Below are positions 52,844 through 61,703 of a stretch of 64,000 nucleotides of DNA, piece by piece. The notes under the pieces are model-generated. The model ran no database searches. It was not told where the DNA came from and saw only the letters and a list, made by a program, of their open reading frames with translations. The number at the start of each line of letters is the position of its first letter. Positions within the stretch are counted from its first letter, which is position 1. Source of the DNA: Siphonobacter aquaeclarae (GTDB lineage: Bacteria; Bacteroidota; Bacteroidia; Cytophagales; Spirosomataceae); the NCBI RefSeq assembly GCF_900103285.1, contig NZ_FNGS01000003.1:1-64000 (forward strand), in the 5' to 3' direction. The position numbers and the translations under genes are program-made.

Positions 52844-55174
52844 ATGAAGAAGAAAAAAACAACAGAAAACCATACCCTCACCAAAGAAGAACGTTTTATC
52901 TCCCAGCTGAAAGCGGAGATTCTTTCCTTTTTCGATGTCAACTACCGGGATTCTTTTTCCCTGCCCCAGGTATGGGAGCAAATGGATGTACGAGGAAAAT
53001 CCCTGCGCGAGATTTACCGGCTTCTGACGGATGAACTTGTAGAAGATAAAAAGCTCCTCCTTCGCGACGGCCGCTACCAGATTGATACCGGCCTCCGGTA
53101 TCGTACCGGACGTGTCGAACATGTCAATAAAAACTATGCATTTGTCGTTCCGGACGATAAAAAACCGGACGAAGACGATATCCGTATTCCGACCGAAAAC
53201 CTCAATGGCGCGCTCGACGGAGACCTGGTCAATATTTCCATCTGGAAAGGCAGTCGCCGCTCCGGCTACAAACCCGAAGGCGAAGTACTGGAAGTGACGC
53301 AGCGGAACCGTACTGAACTCGTCGGTACCTTCGAGCAGATGAGTCCGAAGTACGGGTTTGTCTATCCGGATAACCGCCGGATCTACAATGACTTTTTTGT
53401 CCGGGCCGAAGATTTCAACGAGGTAAAAGACGGGGAAAAAGTCATTCTCGAAATCACCAAATTCCCGGCAGAAGGCGTCCGGCCCGAGGGCAAAATCAAA
53501 ACGGTTCTCGGAAAGGCTGGGGAAAATGATACCGAAATGCACGCTATTCTGGCGGAATTCGGCCTCCCCTACGAATTTCCCGAAACCGTCGAAAAAGAAG
53601 CCAACGCCATTTCTGAAAAAATCCTTGTCAAGGAAATCAAGAAACGGAAAGACTTCCGCCAGGTACTCACTTTTACCATCGACCCGGCCGACGCCAAGGA
53701 TTTTGACGATGCCCTGTCTATCCGCTACCTGGAGAACGGAAACGTAGAAGTTGGCGTACACATCGCCGACGTAACCCACTACGTCCAGCCCGGAACGGCG
53801 CTCGAAACCGAAGCATACCTGCGGGCTACGTCTGTCTACCTGGTCGACCGCACCGTACCGATGCTCCCGGAAAAACTATCGAACCAGTTGTGTTCGCTCC
53901 GGCCGAACGAAGATAAGCTGACGTTCTCGGCGGTATTCGAACTCACTCCGGATGCGAAAATTGCGAAAGAGTGGTTTGGACGGACCATTATTCACTCCGA
54001 CCGCCGCTTCAGCTATGAAGAGGCGCAGGAACTACTTGAAAATCAGGAAGAAGGCATAGAACTTCCCTTCCGTGACGACCTTCACCTGCTCAACGATCTG
54101 GCGAAGAAACTCCGTACGGAACGGTTCCGGAAAGGGGCGGTCAATTTCGAGACGGTGGAAGTCAAATTCCGGCTCGACGAAAACGGAAAACCGCTGGAGG
54201 TCTTTCAGAAAATCCGGAAAGACGCGCACAAGCTTATCGAAGAGTTCATGCTGCTCGCCAACAAGCGGGTAGCGGAATTTGTCTTCCGGCTGAAACCCGA
54301 CGAACCGCGAAATACCATGGTATACCGGATTCACGAAGCACCCGACCCCGACAGGCTTAAAACCTTTGCGGATTTTGCCCTGCGGTTCGGGTATCAGATT
54401 CAGGTTGAGAAAAACATCGCAAAGTCATTCAACAAGATGATGGACGATGTCGAAGGAAAGCCCGAACAAAACCTGATCGAAAACCTCGCCATCCGGACAA
54501 TGGCCAAAGCGCGGTATTCCACCGACGCCATCGGGCACTTTGGCCTGGCGTTTTCGCATTACTCCCACTTCACGTCGCCCATTCGCCGGTACCCGGATAT
54601 GATGGCGCACCGTCTGCTGCAACATTACCTCGACGGCGGCAAGCCTGTCGAACGGAATGAGTACGAAGGTCGCTGCAAACACAGCTCCGAACGTGAAAAA
54701 CTCACCGCCGAAGCCGAGCGCGCCAGCATCAAGTACAAGCAGGTCGAATTCATGCAGAGCCGGGAAGGACAGGTATTCGATGGTATCGTTTCGGGTGTGA
54801 CGGAGTTTGGTCTCTTTGTCGAAATCACCGAAACCGCCAGCGAAGGCATGGTACGCCTGGCTGATCTGAAAGACGATTTTTATGATCTCGACGCGGCGAA
54901 CTACCGCCTCGTCGGGCAGCGCTCCGGCCGGATTATCAACTTCGGCGATGCTGTCCGGGTGAAAGTCCGGGAAGCGAACCTCAGTCGCCGGGTCATCGAC
55001 CTCGAACTGCTCGGTATTCTCACCGCCGGCGATTCGCCCCGGCTGAAGCCGATTCCGACCAATGGAAGCCGGGGCGGCAGCCGCGGAGGCTCCCGGGGAA
55101 ACAATAGTCGCTCCGGAAGATCTTCCTCCTCTCCGAAAGACCGAAACCGGTCTTCCAACCGGAAAAAACGATAA
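52844..55174 (+). CDS. rnr: Ribonuclease R
   Basis: RNase R is a 3'-5' exoribonuclease able to degrade structured RNA. The 776-residue protein has cold-shock-like domains (TGRVEHVNKNYAFVVPDD, ELVGTFEQMSPKYGFVYPDN), the RNB catalytic domain (FTIDPADAKDFDDALSI with the metal-binding Asps, HYSHFTSPIRRYPD), an S1 domain (IVSGVTEFGLFVEI), and a basic low-complexity tail (RGGSRGGSRG, SSNRKKR). It is divergent from mreB and ends with a terminator. Confidence 0.96.
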   Translation: MKKKKTTENHTLTKEERFISQLKAEILSFFDVNYRDSFSLPQVWEQMDVRGKSLREIYRLLTDELVEDKKLLLRDGRYQIDTGLRYRTGRVEHVNKNYAFVVPDDKKPDEDDIRIPTENLNGALDGDLVNISIWKGSRRSGYKPEGEVLEVTQRNRTELVGTFEQMSPKYGFVYPDNRRIYNDFFVRAEDFNEVKDGEKVILEITKFPAEGVRPEGKIKTVLGKAGENDTEMHAILAEFGLPYEFPETVEKEANAISEKILVKEIKKRKDFRQVLTFTIDPADAKDFDDALSIRYLENGNVEVGVHIADVTHYVQPGTALETEAYLRATSVYLVDRTVPMLPEKLSNQLCSLRPNEDKLTFSAVFELTPDAKIAKEWFGRTIIHSDRRFSYEEAQELLENQEEGIELPFRDDLHLLNDLAKKLRTERFRKGAVNFETVEVKFRLDENGKPLEVFQKIRKDAHKLIEEFMLLANKRVAEFVFRLKPDEPRNTMVYRIHEAPDPDRLKTFADFALRFGYQIQVEKNIAKSFNKMMDDVEGKPEQNLIENLAIRTMAKARYSTDAIGHFGLAFSHYSHFTSPIRRYPDMMAHRLLQHYLDGGKPVERNEYEGRCKHSSEREKLTAEAERASIKYKQVEFMQSREGQVFDGIVSGVTEFGLFVEITETASEGMVRLADLKDDFYDLDAANYRLVGQRSGRIINFGDAVRVKVREANLSRRVIDLELLGILTAGDSPRLKPIPTNGSRGGSRGGSRGNNSRSGRSSSSPKDRNRSSNRKKR

Positions 55175-55178
55175 AACG

Positions 55179-55210
55179 AAGGCCGTCTCCCAAACGAGAC
55201 GGCCTTTTTT
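55179..55210 (+). terminator. rnr terminator
   Basis: Stem AAGGCCGTCTC/GAGACGGCCTT (11 bp) with loop CCAAAC and six T. Confidence 0.9.
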
Positions 55211-55275
55211 CTGTGCAGTCTGTGTATTCTGTGAGAAATAAAATACAGCTCACAGAATACACAGACTGCACAGAA
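55209..55275. repeat. Long perfect inverted repeat, family A
   Basis: Arms 55209-55235 and 55249-55275 are 27-bp perfect inverted copies with CTGTGTATTCTGTG words and a 13-bp loop. It immediately follows the rnr terminator. Confidence 0.82.
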
Positions 55276-55402
55276 GTCGTCACTTGAGGGGTTCTTCCGA
55301 AAGAAACCCTTGAAAACGCACCCTATACGGCAAATTTTTCCTACCTTAACTCGTTACTTGGATCACTGCGGCGCCCGGCGCCGATGAACCCATACGACGA
55401 CT

Positions 55403-58400
55403 ATGAACGCCTCTCCCGTCGATTCTCTGCTCGTCCAGCTCGACGAGTACAAGCGGAAATACTATGCCAATCTTCTCCTGAAAGGAGTCATCTTTTCGGC
55501 GGCGGTAGTATTATCCGCATACCTGCTTTTCAATACACTGGAATATTTCGGTCATTTTGGAAAGACCTTCCGGACGCTGCTGTTTTTCGGCTTTCTGGGG
55601 GTCTTCCTGAGTTCGATGCTCTTCTGGGTCATCAAACCGTTGATATTCCTGTATGGACGGAAGAAACCGCTCTCGAATGAAGAGGCCGCCCGGCAGATCG
55701 GGCGGTTTTTTCCGGAAGTGGGCGACCGGCTGCTGAATACCCTTCAACTGGTCAGCCAGAGCCAGAGTGATCTAATTCAGGCATCCATCCGGCAGAAATC
55801 GCAGCAACTGGCAATCGTGAAGTTTACGGATGCGGTAAAGCTGGAGGAAAACCGGAAGCACCTGAAGTATGCGGCGGTGCCGGCCGTTGTTATCGCCGCT
55901 ATTCTCTTCGTTTTTCCTCAGTTTTTTACGAAGCCGACGACGCGCCTCGTTCAATTCCGGAATGAGTTCGCGGAGGAAGCCCCTTTTTCTTTTTTCCTGG
56001 AAAATAAGTCATTACAGGCCTTCCGCAACGAAGACCTGGTCGTGGAAATGACACTGAAGGGAAACGCAGTACCGGAGGCTGTATACCTCAACGTAGCCGG
56101 CCGGCGGTTTAAAATGGAGTCGTCGGATCTCCGGCATTACTCCTATACCTTCCGGAAACTGCAGCAGGATTTTGATTTTACCTTCGAAGCGGCAGGCTAT
56201 TTCTCGCCTTCCTATGACGTGGATATCGTTGCCCGGCCGAGCCTGACCGGTTTCGACGTATCCCTGCAGTATCCCTCCTACCTCAACAAACCTGCCGAGA
56301 CGCTTAAAAACACCGGAAACCTCACCGTGCCGGAGGGTACAGTGGTGGAATGGCAGTTTTCCGCAACGGAAACCGATGCCGTCAGCCTCTCCTTTTCCGG
56401 CAAACCGGAGCCCGCTGAAAAATCGATGCTCGGAGGTTTTCACCTGGAAAAGAAAGTGCGCACGTCAGGAGAATACCAGGTGTCGCTTCAAAATAAGTAT
56501 GCGTCCAACCTGGAGCCGGTCAGTTTCTTCCTGAACGTCATCCCGGATAAATACCCCGGTATCACGCTGGAACAGTACCGGGACTCGACGCTATACAACT
56601 ACCTGGTACTGGGCGGTAATATTTCCGATGACTACGGAATCTCCAATCTTCGGCTGTTCTACCGCATAATCCGCGAAAATGATACGCCGAAAAGCTATGC
56701 ATCGCTGGGTATCCCGTTCTCCAAAGGACAAACCATCCAGAGCTTCTATTACCAGTGGGCCACAGATTCGCTCAGACTGGCGCCGGGAGACAAAATCGAG
56801 TACTATGTCCAGGTGTGGGACAATGACGGCGTAAACGGCGCGAAATCGGCCAAAACGGGGCTGATGAACTACGCTGTTCCGTCGAAAAAAGTCATTGAGA
56901 AAGAAATCGAGAACGCCGTGGAGAAAACGGAGAACCAGCTCGACCGCTCTCTTTCCAAGGCACAACAGCTCAAAAAAGAACTGGCTGCACTCGAAGCCCG
57001 TCTCCGCAATAAGCGCGACCTCGATTACCAGGACAAAAAGCAGCTCGAAGAACTTATCAAAAAACGGGAGCAGTTGCAGGAAGAACTCCGCCAGTTGCAG
57101 GAGCAGAATATGTCGCTGACGCAGAAGCAGCAGCGGTTCAACGAGCAGCGACCGGAGTTGGCGCAGAAATTCGAGCAGCTGCAGAAGCTGATGGACGAGT
57201 TGTTGAAAAGCGATTCCGACAAGCTCTACGAACAGCTGAAGCAGATGCTCGAAAAGAATCAGGACGAGCGCCTGCTCGAAATGCTCGACCGTATGAAGGC
57301 AAAAGAGCGGAATACGGAGAAGGATCTCGACCGGGCTATGCAGTTGTTCAAACGTCTCCAGCGGGAGCAAAAGCTTGAAAAGTCGATCGACGAACTCAAA
57401 AAGCTCGCCGAAGAGCAGCAGAAACTCGCCGAGAAAACAGACCAGCAGAAAGACACCGCGCCGAAGGATACCAAAGATGCGAAGAAAAATGAAGCTGATT
57501 CATTGAAAAACGCTCAGAAAGACGCGAAAAAGAACGAGTCCGACTCCTTGAAAAACGACGGCAAAAACAACGAACAGAAGGACGGGAAAGACAACAAAGA
57601 CGGGAAGGATTCCAAAGACGGAAAAGAAAACAAGGACGGAAAGGACAGCAAGGACGACAACAAGGGCGAAGACAGCAAAGACCAGAAGGATTCAAACTCT
57701 CTGGAAAACGAGCAGCAAAAGTTGCAGGACGAGATGGAGGACATCAAAAAGAACCTCAACGACGTCGAAAACCTGAACAACGAGCTCAAGGACATGCAGG
57801 AGAAGGATATGGGCAAGAAAGAGCAGCAGGAAATCTCCGAGCAGCAGCAGCAGAGTCAGCAGGACATGAAGAGCGGCAAGAACCGCTCCTCTTCCCAGCG
57901 GCAGAAAAAAGCGGCGCAGCAGATGAAGCAACTCGCCCAGAAATTGTCAGACATGAAGCAGCAGGCGGAAATGGAAGAGAACGAGGAAAACATGGATGAC
58001 CTGCGGGATATTCTCGAAAACCTGGTTCGCCTCAGTTTCGATCAGGAGCGGCTGATGAAGGATTTCCGCGGCGTGCAACTGGCCGATCCCCGCTTTGTGA
58101 AACTGGCACAGGAGCAGATTAAGCTTCAGGACGACGCCCGGATTGTCGAAGACAGCCTTTACGCCCTGGCGAAGCGGGTACTGCAGATCCAGGCGTTCGT
58201 GACGCGGGAAGTCGGCGATATGAAGAAAAACATGGACGATGCTGCGCGGTTTATCCGCGAGCGGAAGCTGCCGATGGCCACTTCCAAGCAGCAGTTTGCG
58301 ATGACGAACATCAACAACCTGGCGCTGATGCTGTCGGACGTCTTGAAGCAGATGCAGGAAAACGCCATGAGTATGATGTCGGCGTCTCAAAAAGGCAAGA

Positions 58401-58933
58401 AAAGCAAGCGTCAGCCCGGCAACAAACCCAGCATGGGCAAGCAGCAGGAGCAGATGAACCAGCAGATGCAGCAGAGCCAGCAAGGGCAACGCAACGGTCG
58501 TGCCTACTCCGAGCAACTCGCGAAAATGGCGGCTGAACAAGCCGCGATCCGCAAGCAGCTCCAGGAGGCTATGGATAAGCTACGGGGCACGGAAGCCGGG
58601 AAAAAGATGCAGGGAGAGCTGAACGAGCTGATGAAGAAGATGGATCAGACCGAGGAAGACCTTGTCAACAAGCGGGTCACGCCGAATACCATCAACCGGA
58701 ACAAGGAGATTCTGACCCGCCTGCTCGAATCCGAAAAGGCCATGCAGGAGCAGGAAGAAGAGCAGAAGCGCAAAGGAGAAACAGCGAAGGAACAGCCCCG
58801 GAGGGTCCCTCCTGCTTTTGAACAATATGTGAAGGAAAAGCAAAAACAAACGGAACTGCTCCGGACGGTCCCGCCTTCCCTTTCGCCGTTCTACAAAAAA
58901 GAAGTAGACCAGTATTTCCGAAAACTGAAATAG
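55403..58933 (+). CDS. DUF4175 family large membrane protein
   Basis: A 1176-residue protein of the DUF4175 type known from Bacteroidota. Two N-terminal membrane helices (GVIFSAAVVLSAYLLFNTL, LLFFGFLGVFLSSMLFWVI) and a third near residue 155 (AAVPAVVIAAILFVFP), an Ig-like periplasmic part, then a very long coiled coil with Gln/Glu/Lys runs. At 57570-57690 the sequence is a KDGKD repeat of very low complexity. Glu/Gln repeats continue to the end. Function unknown; such proteins are thought of as envelope scaffolds, which is a guess. The end of the gene is 1 bp before the first DnaA box of the likely origin. Confidence 0.88.
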   Translation: MNASPVDSLLVQLDEYKRKYYANLLLKGVIFSAAVVLSAYLLFNTLEYFGHFGKTFRTLLFFGFLGVFLSSMLFWVIKPLIFLYGRKKPLSNEEAARQIGRFFPEVGDRLLNTLQLVSQSQSDLIQASIRQKSQQLAIVKFTDAVKLEENRKHLKYAAVPAVVIAAILFVFPQFFTKPTTRLVQFRNEFAEEAPFSFFLENKSLQAFRNEDLVVEMTLKGNAVPEAVYLNVAGRRFKMESSDLRHYSYTFRKLQQDFDFTFEAAGYFSPSYDVDIVARPSLTGFDVSLQYPSYLNKPAETLKNTGNLTVPEGTVVEWQFSATETDAVSLSFSGKPEPAEKSMLGGFHLEKKVRTSGEYQVSLQNKYASNLEPVSFFLNVIPDKYPGITLEQYRDSTLYNYLVLGGNISDDYGISNLRLFYRIIRENDTPKSYASLGIPFSKGQTIQSFYYQWATDSLRLAPGDKIEYYVQVWDNDGVNGAKSAKTGLMNYAVPSKKVIEKEIENAVEKTENQLDRSLSKAQQLKKELAALEARLRNKRDLDYQDKKQLEELIKKREQLQEELRQLQEQNMSLTQKQQRFNEQRPELAQKFEQLQKLMDELLKSDSDKLYEQLKQMLEKNQDERLLEMLDRMKAKERNTEKDLDRAMQLFKRLQREQKLEKSIDELKKLAEEQQKLAEKTDQQKDTAPKDTKDAKKNEADSLKNAQKDAKKNESDSLKNDGKNNEQKDGKDNKDGKDSKDGKENKDGKDSKDDNKGEDSKDQKDSNSLENEQQKLQDEMEDIKKNLNDVENLNNELKDMQEKDMGKKEQQEISEQQQQSQQDMKSGKNRSSSQRQKKAAQQMKQLAQKLSDMKQQAEMEENEENMDDLRDILENLVRLSFDQERLMKDFRGVQLADPRFVKLAQEQIKLQDDARIVEDSLYALAKRVLQIQAFVTREVGDMKKNMDDAARFIRERKLPMATSKQQFAMTNINNLALMLSDVLKQMQENAMSMMSASQKGKKSKRQPGNKPSMGKQQEQMNQQMQQSQQGQRNGRAYSEQLAKMAAEQAAIRKQLQEAMDKLRGTEAGKKMQGELNELMKKMDQTEEDLVNKRVTPNTINRNKEILTRLLESEKAMQEQEEEQKRKGETAKEQPRRVPPAFEQYVKEKQKQTELLRTVPPSLSPFYKKEVDQYFRKLK
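57570..57690. repeat. KDGKD-type low-complexity repeat in DUF4175 gene
   Basis: Short A/G-rich repeats encode KDGKDNKDGKDSKDGKE-like Lys/Asp/Gly runs. Codons are mostly AAG/AAA and GAC/GGC. Confidence 0.75.
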
Positions 58934-58949
58934 TTATCCACGTGAAACA
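58934..58949. promoter_or_regulatory. parS-like site overlapping a DnaA box
   Basis: The 16-mer TTATCCACGTGAAACA matches the parS consensus TGTTTCACGTGAAACA at 13 of 16 positions, with a perfect right half. The DnaA box TTATCCACG is its left part. Confidence 0.6.
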
Positions 58950-58979
58950 AAAGCCGGGGCATCGCTCCGGCTTTTTTAT
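58950..58979 (+). terminator. Terminator of the DUF4175 gene
   Basis: Stem AGCCGGGGC/GCTCCGGCT (one G-T pair), loop ATC, followed by six T. Confidence 0.85.
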
Positions 58980-59027
58980 TTTATGCTAGTAAATATCTAA
59001 TAATCAGCCTATTACAACTCAAATAAT
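58980..59027. other. AT-rich unwinding element candidate
   Basis: About 48 bp of mostly A and T (TTATGCTAGTAAATATC, CTAATAATC, CTCAAATAA) directly left of the DnaA-box array. It is the probable DNA unwinding element. Confidence 0.6.
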
Positions 59028-59095
59028 TTATCCACGCGTTATCCACTTTTCTATCAACACGGTTATCCTCCGGGTTATGCACAAAGTTATCCACA
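59028..59095 (+). other. Probable oriC: DnaA boxes on a 12-bp period
   Basis: Boxes in the same orientation start at 59028 (TTATCCACG), 59039 (TTATCCACT), 59051 (CTATCAACA, 7 of 9), 59063 (TTATCCTCC), 59075 (TTATGCACA) and 59087 (TTATCCACA, perfect). Steps are 11, 12, 12, 12, 12 bp. A further box is at 58934. With the AT-rich element and three parS-like sites, and beside ybeY-mnmG (gidA, a usual origin neighbour), this is a strong origin candidate. Confidence 0.85.
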
Positions 59096-59130
59096 TTCCA
59101 TTTCCCGTATGTCCTCCCGGGATTTGAGTG

Positions 59131-59138
59131 TATCTTTG
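59131..59138 (+). promoter_or_regulatory. ybeY promoter -7 element
   Basis: TATCTTTG matches TAnnTTTG 21 bp before the ATG. No good -33 TTG box at the ideal distance; DnaA may act nearby. Confidence 0.6.
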
Positions 59139-59158
59139 TGATTCTCAATGACTAAGCA

Positions 59159-59578
59159 ATGATTCGTTTTTTTACGGAGGATGTGGAGTTTGCCGTTCCG
59201 TTTCCTCAGAAGACCCGCAAATGGCTGAAGGTTGTAGCAGAAGCGGAAGGTACTTCCGTCGCGGAGTTGAACTATATCTTTTGTTCGGACGAGTATCTCC
59301 ATCAGATCAACGTCGAGTACCTCGATCACGATACCTACACCGACATCATAACATTTGATAATTCAGAAGACGAAAACGCCGGCCTGACCGGCGATATTTT
59401 CGTGAGCGTGGAACGAGTTACGGACAACGCCCGTTCTCTCGGCATTCCCTTTGTCGATGAATTGGCACGTGTTCTCGTCCACGGTATCCTGCACCTTTGC
59501 GGGTATAAAGACAAGTCGGACGAGGAAGAAAAAGCCATGCGCGAGCGGGAAAGTCATTACCTTCTTCTACGGAAATAG
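59159..59578 (+). CDS. ybeY: Endoribonuclease YbeY
   Basis: YbeY matures 16S rRNA and takes part in ribosome quality control. The 139-residue protein has the zinc motif HGILHLCGYKDKSDEEEK (HGxLHLxGYDH-type; the third His is replaced here by Lys, leaving two His and a further ligand to be supplied, an unusual point) near residue 110, and DIITFDNSEDENAGLTGDIFVS. It is short and monocistronic or linked with mnmG. Confidence 0.93.
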   Translation: MIRFFTEDVEFAVPFPQKTRKWLKVVAEAEGTSVAELNYIFCSDEYLHQINVEYLDHDTYTDIITFDNSEDENAGLTGDIFVSVERVTDNARSLGIPFVDELARVLVHGILHLCGYKDKSDEEEKAMRERESHYLLLRK

Positions 59579-59580
59579 TT

Positions 59581-59596
59581 TGTTCCACGTGAAACC
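59581..59596. promoter_or_regulatory. parS-like site, left of pair
   Basis: The 16-mer TGTTCCACGTGAAACC matches the consensus at 14 of 16 positions. Confidence 0.65.
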
Positions 59597-59617
59597 CGCC
59601 GGAATTTCTATTCTTCT

Positions 59618-59633
59618 CGTTTCACGTGAAACA
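59618..59633. promoter_or_regulatory. parS-like site, right of pair
   Basis: The 16-mer CGTTTCACGTGAAACA matches the parS consensus TGTTTCACGTGAAACA at 15 of 16 positions. Two parS-like sites lie 37 bp apart between ybeY and mnmG. Confidence 0.75.
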
Positions 59634-59717
59634 ACATTGAAACAATCAAAAATCTTTCGGATTCACTCCCCGTGCCCGGGAGGCCATGTGTTGAAAATGA
59701 GTGGGGTACATTAGGCT

Positions 59718-61580
59718 ATGTTCAGAGAATACGATGTTATAGTGGTAGGTGCCGGGCACGCCGGTTGTGAAGCGGCACATGCTGCGGCCACGATGGGTTC
59801 CCGCGTTTTGCTGATCACCATGAATATGCAGACCATCGCACAGATGTCCTGCAACCCCGCTATGGGAGGCGTCGCGAAGGGGCAGATCGTCCGCGAGGTC
59901 GACGCGCTCGGCGGCATGTCCGGTATCATTTCGGACAAGACCATGATCCAGTTCCGGATGCTGAACCGCTCGAAAGGACCGGCAATGTGGTCGCCCCGGT
60001 GCCAGTCAGACCGTGTTCGGTTTGCTGAAGAATGGCGGCTTGCATTGGAACAAAATCTCAACGTCGACTTCTGGCAGGAGATGGTTTCGGGACTTTTGGT
60101 GGAAGAAGGGAAGGCAGTCGGCGTCGTTACCCAACTTGGCATTGAAATTCGTGCGAAGGCCGTCGTATTGACCAACGGTACCTTTCTCAACGGACTTATT
60201 CACATCGGAGAAAAGCAGTTTGGCGGCGGGCGAACCGCGGAGCGGGCGGCGACGGGAATCACCGAGCAACTCGTTCGATTGGGTTTTGAAGCCGGCCGGA
60301 TGAAGACCGGGACGCCACCGCGGGTAGACGCGCGCAGCCTGGATTTCTCCAAAATGGAAGAGCAGAAAGGGGATGAGCAACCAGGAAAATTCTCCTACCT
60401 CGACACCCCCGTTCTGGCCGAACAACGCAGCTGCTGGATTACCTATACCAACGAAGAAGTCCATAGTATTCTCCGTACCGGGTTCGATAAATCACCCATG
60501 TTTGCGGGTCGTATCAAAGGGCTTGGGCCCCGCTACTGCCCGTCTGTGGAAGATAAAATCAACCGTTTCGCAGACAAAGACCGGCACCAGATCTTCGTCG
60601 AGCCCGAGGGTTGGAATACCGTGGAAGTCTATGTAAACGGGTTCTCCACCTCACTTCCGGAAGATGTGCAATACGAAGCGCTCCGACGCATACCCGGCTT
60701 TGAAAATGTTCGGATGTTCCGTCCAGGCTATGCGATTGAGTATGACTTCTTCCCTCCTACACAGCTAAAATCAACCCTCGAAACCAAGCTGGTCGACAAC
60801 CTCTTCTTTGCAGGGCAGATCAACGGAACGACGGGCTACGAAGAAGCTGCCTGCCAGGGACTCATGGCCGGTATCAACGCGCATAACAATGCGCATGAAA
60901 AAGCTCCCTTTGTTCTCCATCGTTCGGAAGCATATATCGGAGTTTTGGTCGATGACCTCATTAACAAAGGGACCGAAGAACCCTACCGGATGTTCACCTC
61001 ACGGGCGGAGTACCGAACCCTCCTCCGCCAGGACAATGCCGACCTGCGTCTTACCGAGAAAGCCTATGCCCTCGGGCTGGCGTCTCAGGAGCGATACGAT
61101 CGCGTTGTCCGGAAGAAGGAACAAACAGCAGAATTGGTTGGCCTGCTGAAGAAACACAAAGTCGCCCCTGAAGAAGTCAACCCTTCACTGGAAAATCAGC
61201 AATCTGCGCAACTCCGGGAAAAGACTACGCTTTATCACCTGCTTAAGCGGCCGGAGCTTGACATGCCGAAACTTCGGGAACTGAGTCCTTCTGTTGCAGA
61301 AGCCCTCGCTTCGTTTACCGACGAGATTCAGGAGCAGGCGGAGATCAATGTGAAGTACGAAGACTACATGGAGCGGGAAAGATTGCAGGTTGAGAAGCTG
61401 GAACGGCTCGAGAATCTTTCCATCAACCCTGGTTTTGATTACGAGAAACTGACGGCTCTTTCGAAAGAAAGTCGCCAGAAACTCAGCCGAATACGTCCCG
61501 AAACACTCGGTCAGGCGTCCCGAATCAGCGGCGTTTCACCGTCTGACATTTCGATATTGATGGTCCACCTTGGCCGTTGA
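59718..61580 (+). CDS. mnmG: tRNA uridine 5-carboxymethylaminomethyl modification enzyme MnmG (GidA)
   Basis: MnmG with MnmE forms cmnm5U34 on tRNAs. The 620-residue FAD protein has [60 protein letters not shown] and the C-terminal TRSEYRT-like [17 protein letters not shown]. mnmG/gidA neighbours the origin in many bacteria. Confidence 0.97.
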   Translation: MFREYDVIVVGAGHAGCEAAHAAATMGSRVLLITMNMQTIAQMSCNPAMGGVAKGQIVREVDALGGMSGIISDKTMIQFRMLNRSKGPAMWSPRCQSDRVRFAEEWRLALEQNLNVDFWQEMVSGLLVEEGKAVGVVTQLGIEIRAKAVVLTNGTFLNGLIHIGEKQFGGGRTAERAATGITEQLVRLGFEAGRMKTGTPPRVDARSLDFSKMEEQKGDEQPGKFSYLDTPVLAEQRSCWITYTNEEVHSILRTGFDKSPMFAGRIKGLGPRYCPSVEDKINRFADKDRHQIFVEPEGWNTVEVYVNGFSTSLPEDVQYEALRRIPGFENVRMFRPGYAIEYDFFPPTQLKSTLETKLVDNLFFAGQINGTTGYEEAACQGLMAGINAHNNAHEKAPFVLHRSEAYIGVLVDDLINKGTEEPYRMFTSRAEYRTLLRQDNADLRLTEKAYALGLASQERYDRVVRKKEQTAELVGLLKKHKVAPEEVNPSLENQQSAQLREKTTLYHLLKRPELDMPKLRELSPSVAEALASFTDEIQEQAEINVKYEDYMERERLQVEKLERLENLSINPGFDYEKLTALSKESRQKLSRIRPETLGQASRISGVSPSDISILMVHLGR

Positions 61581-61599
61581 CCGCTCTGCGCGATTCTCA

Positions 61600-61626
61600 A
61601 GCCCTTCTCCGGAAGGGCTTTTTTGT
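61600..61626 (+). terminator. mnmG terminator
   Basis: Stem AAGCCCTTC/GAAGGGCTT with loop TCCG, followed by TTTTG. Confidence 0.88.
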
Positions 61627-61703
61627 TTACTTAAGGAAAATTAACGGGGAAATCCCCCGAAGGCAGGAGCCCTGCTTTCAAGACCATCGGCTATTTTTGA
61701 ACC

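Noticed and set aside
52658-53779. 373-codon open frame opposite rnr and its promoter region
   Set aside because: The frame is a shadow of rnr codons, with phenylalanine- and aspartate-rich low-quality sequence; it has no start context or neighbours.
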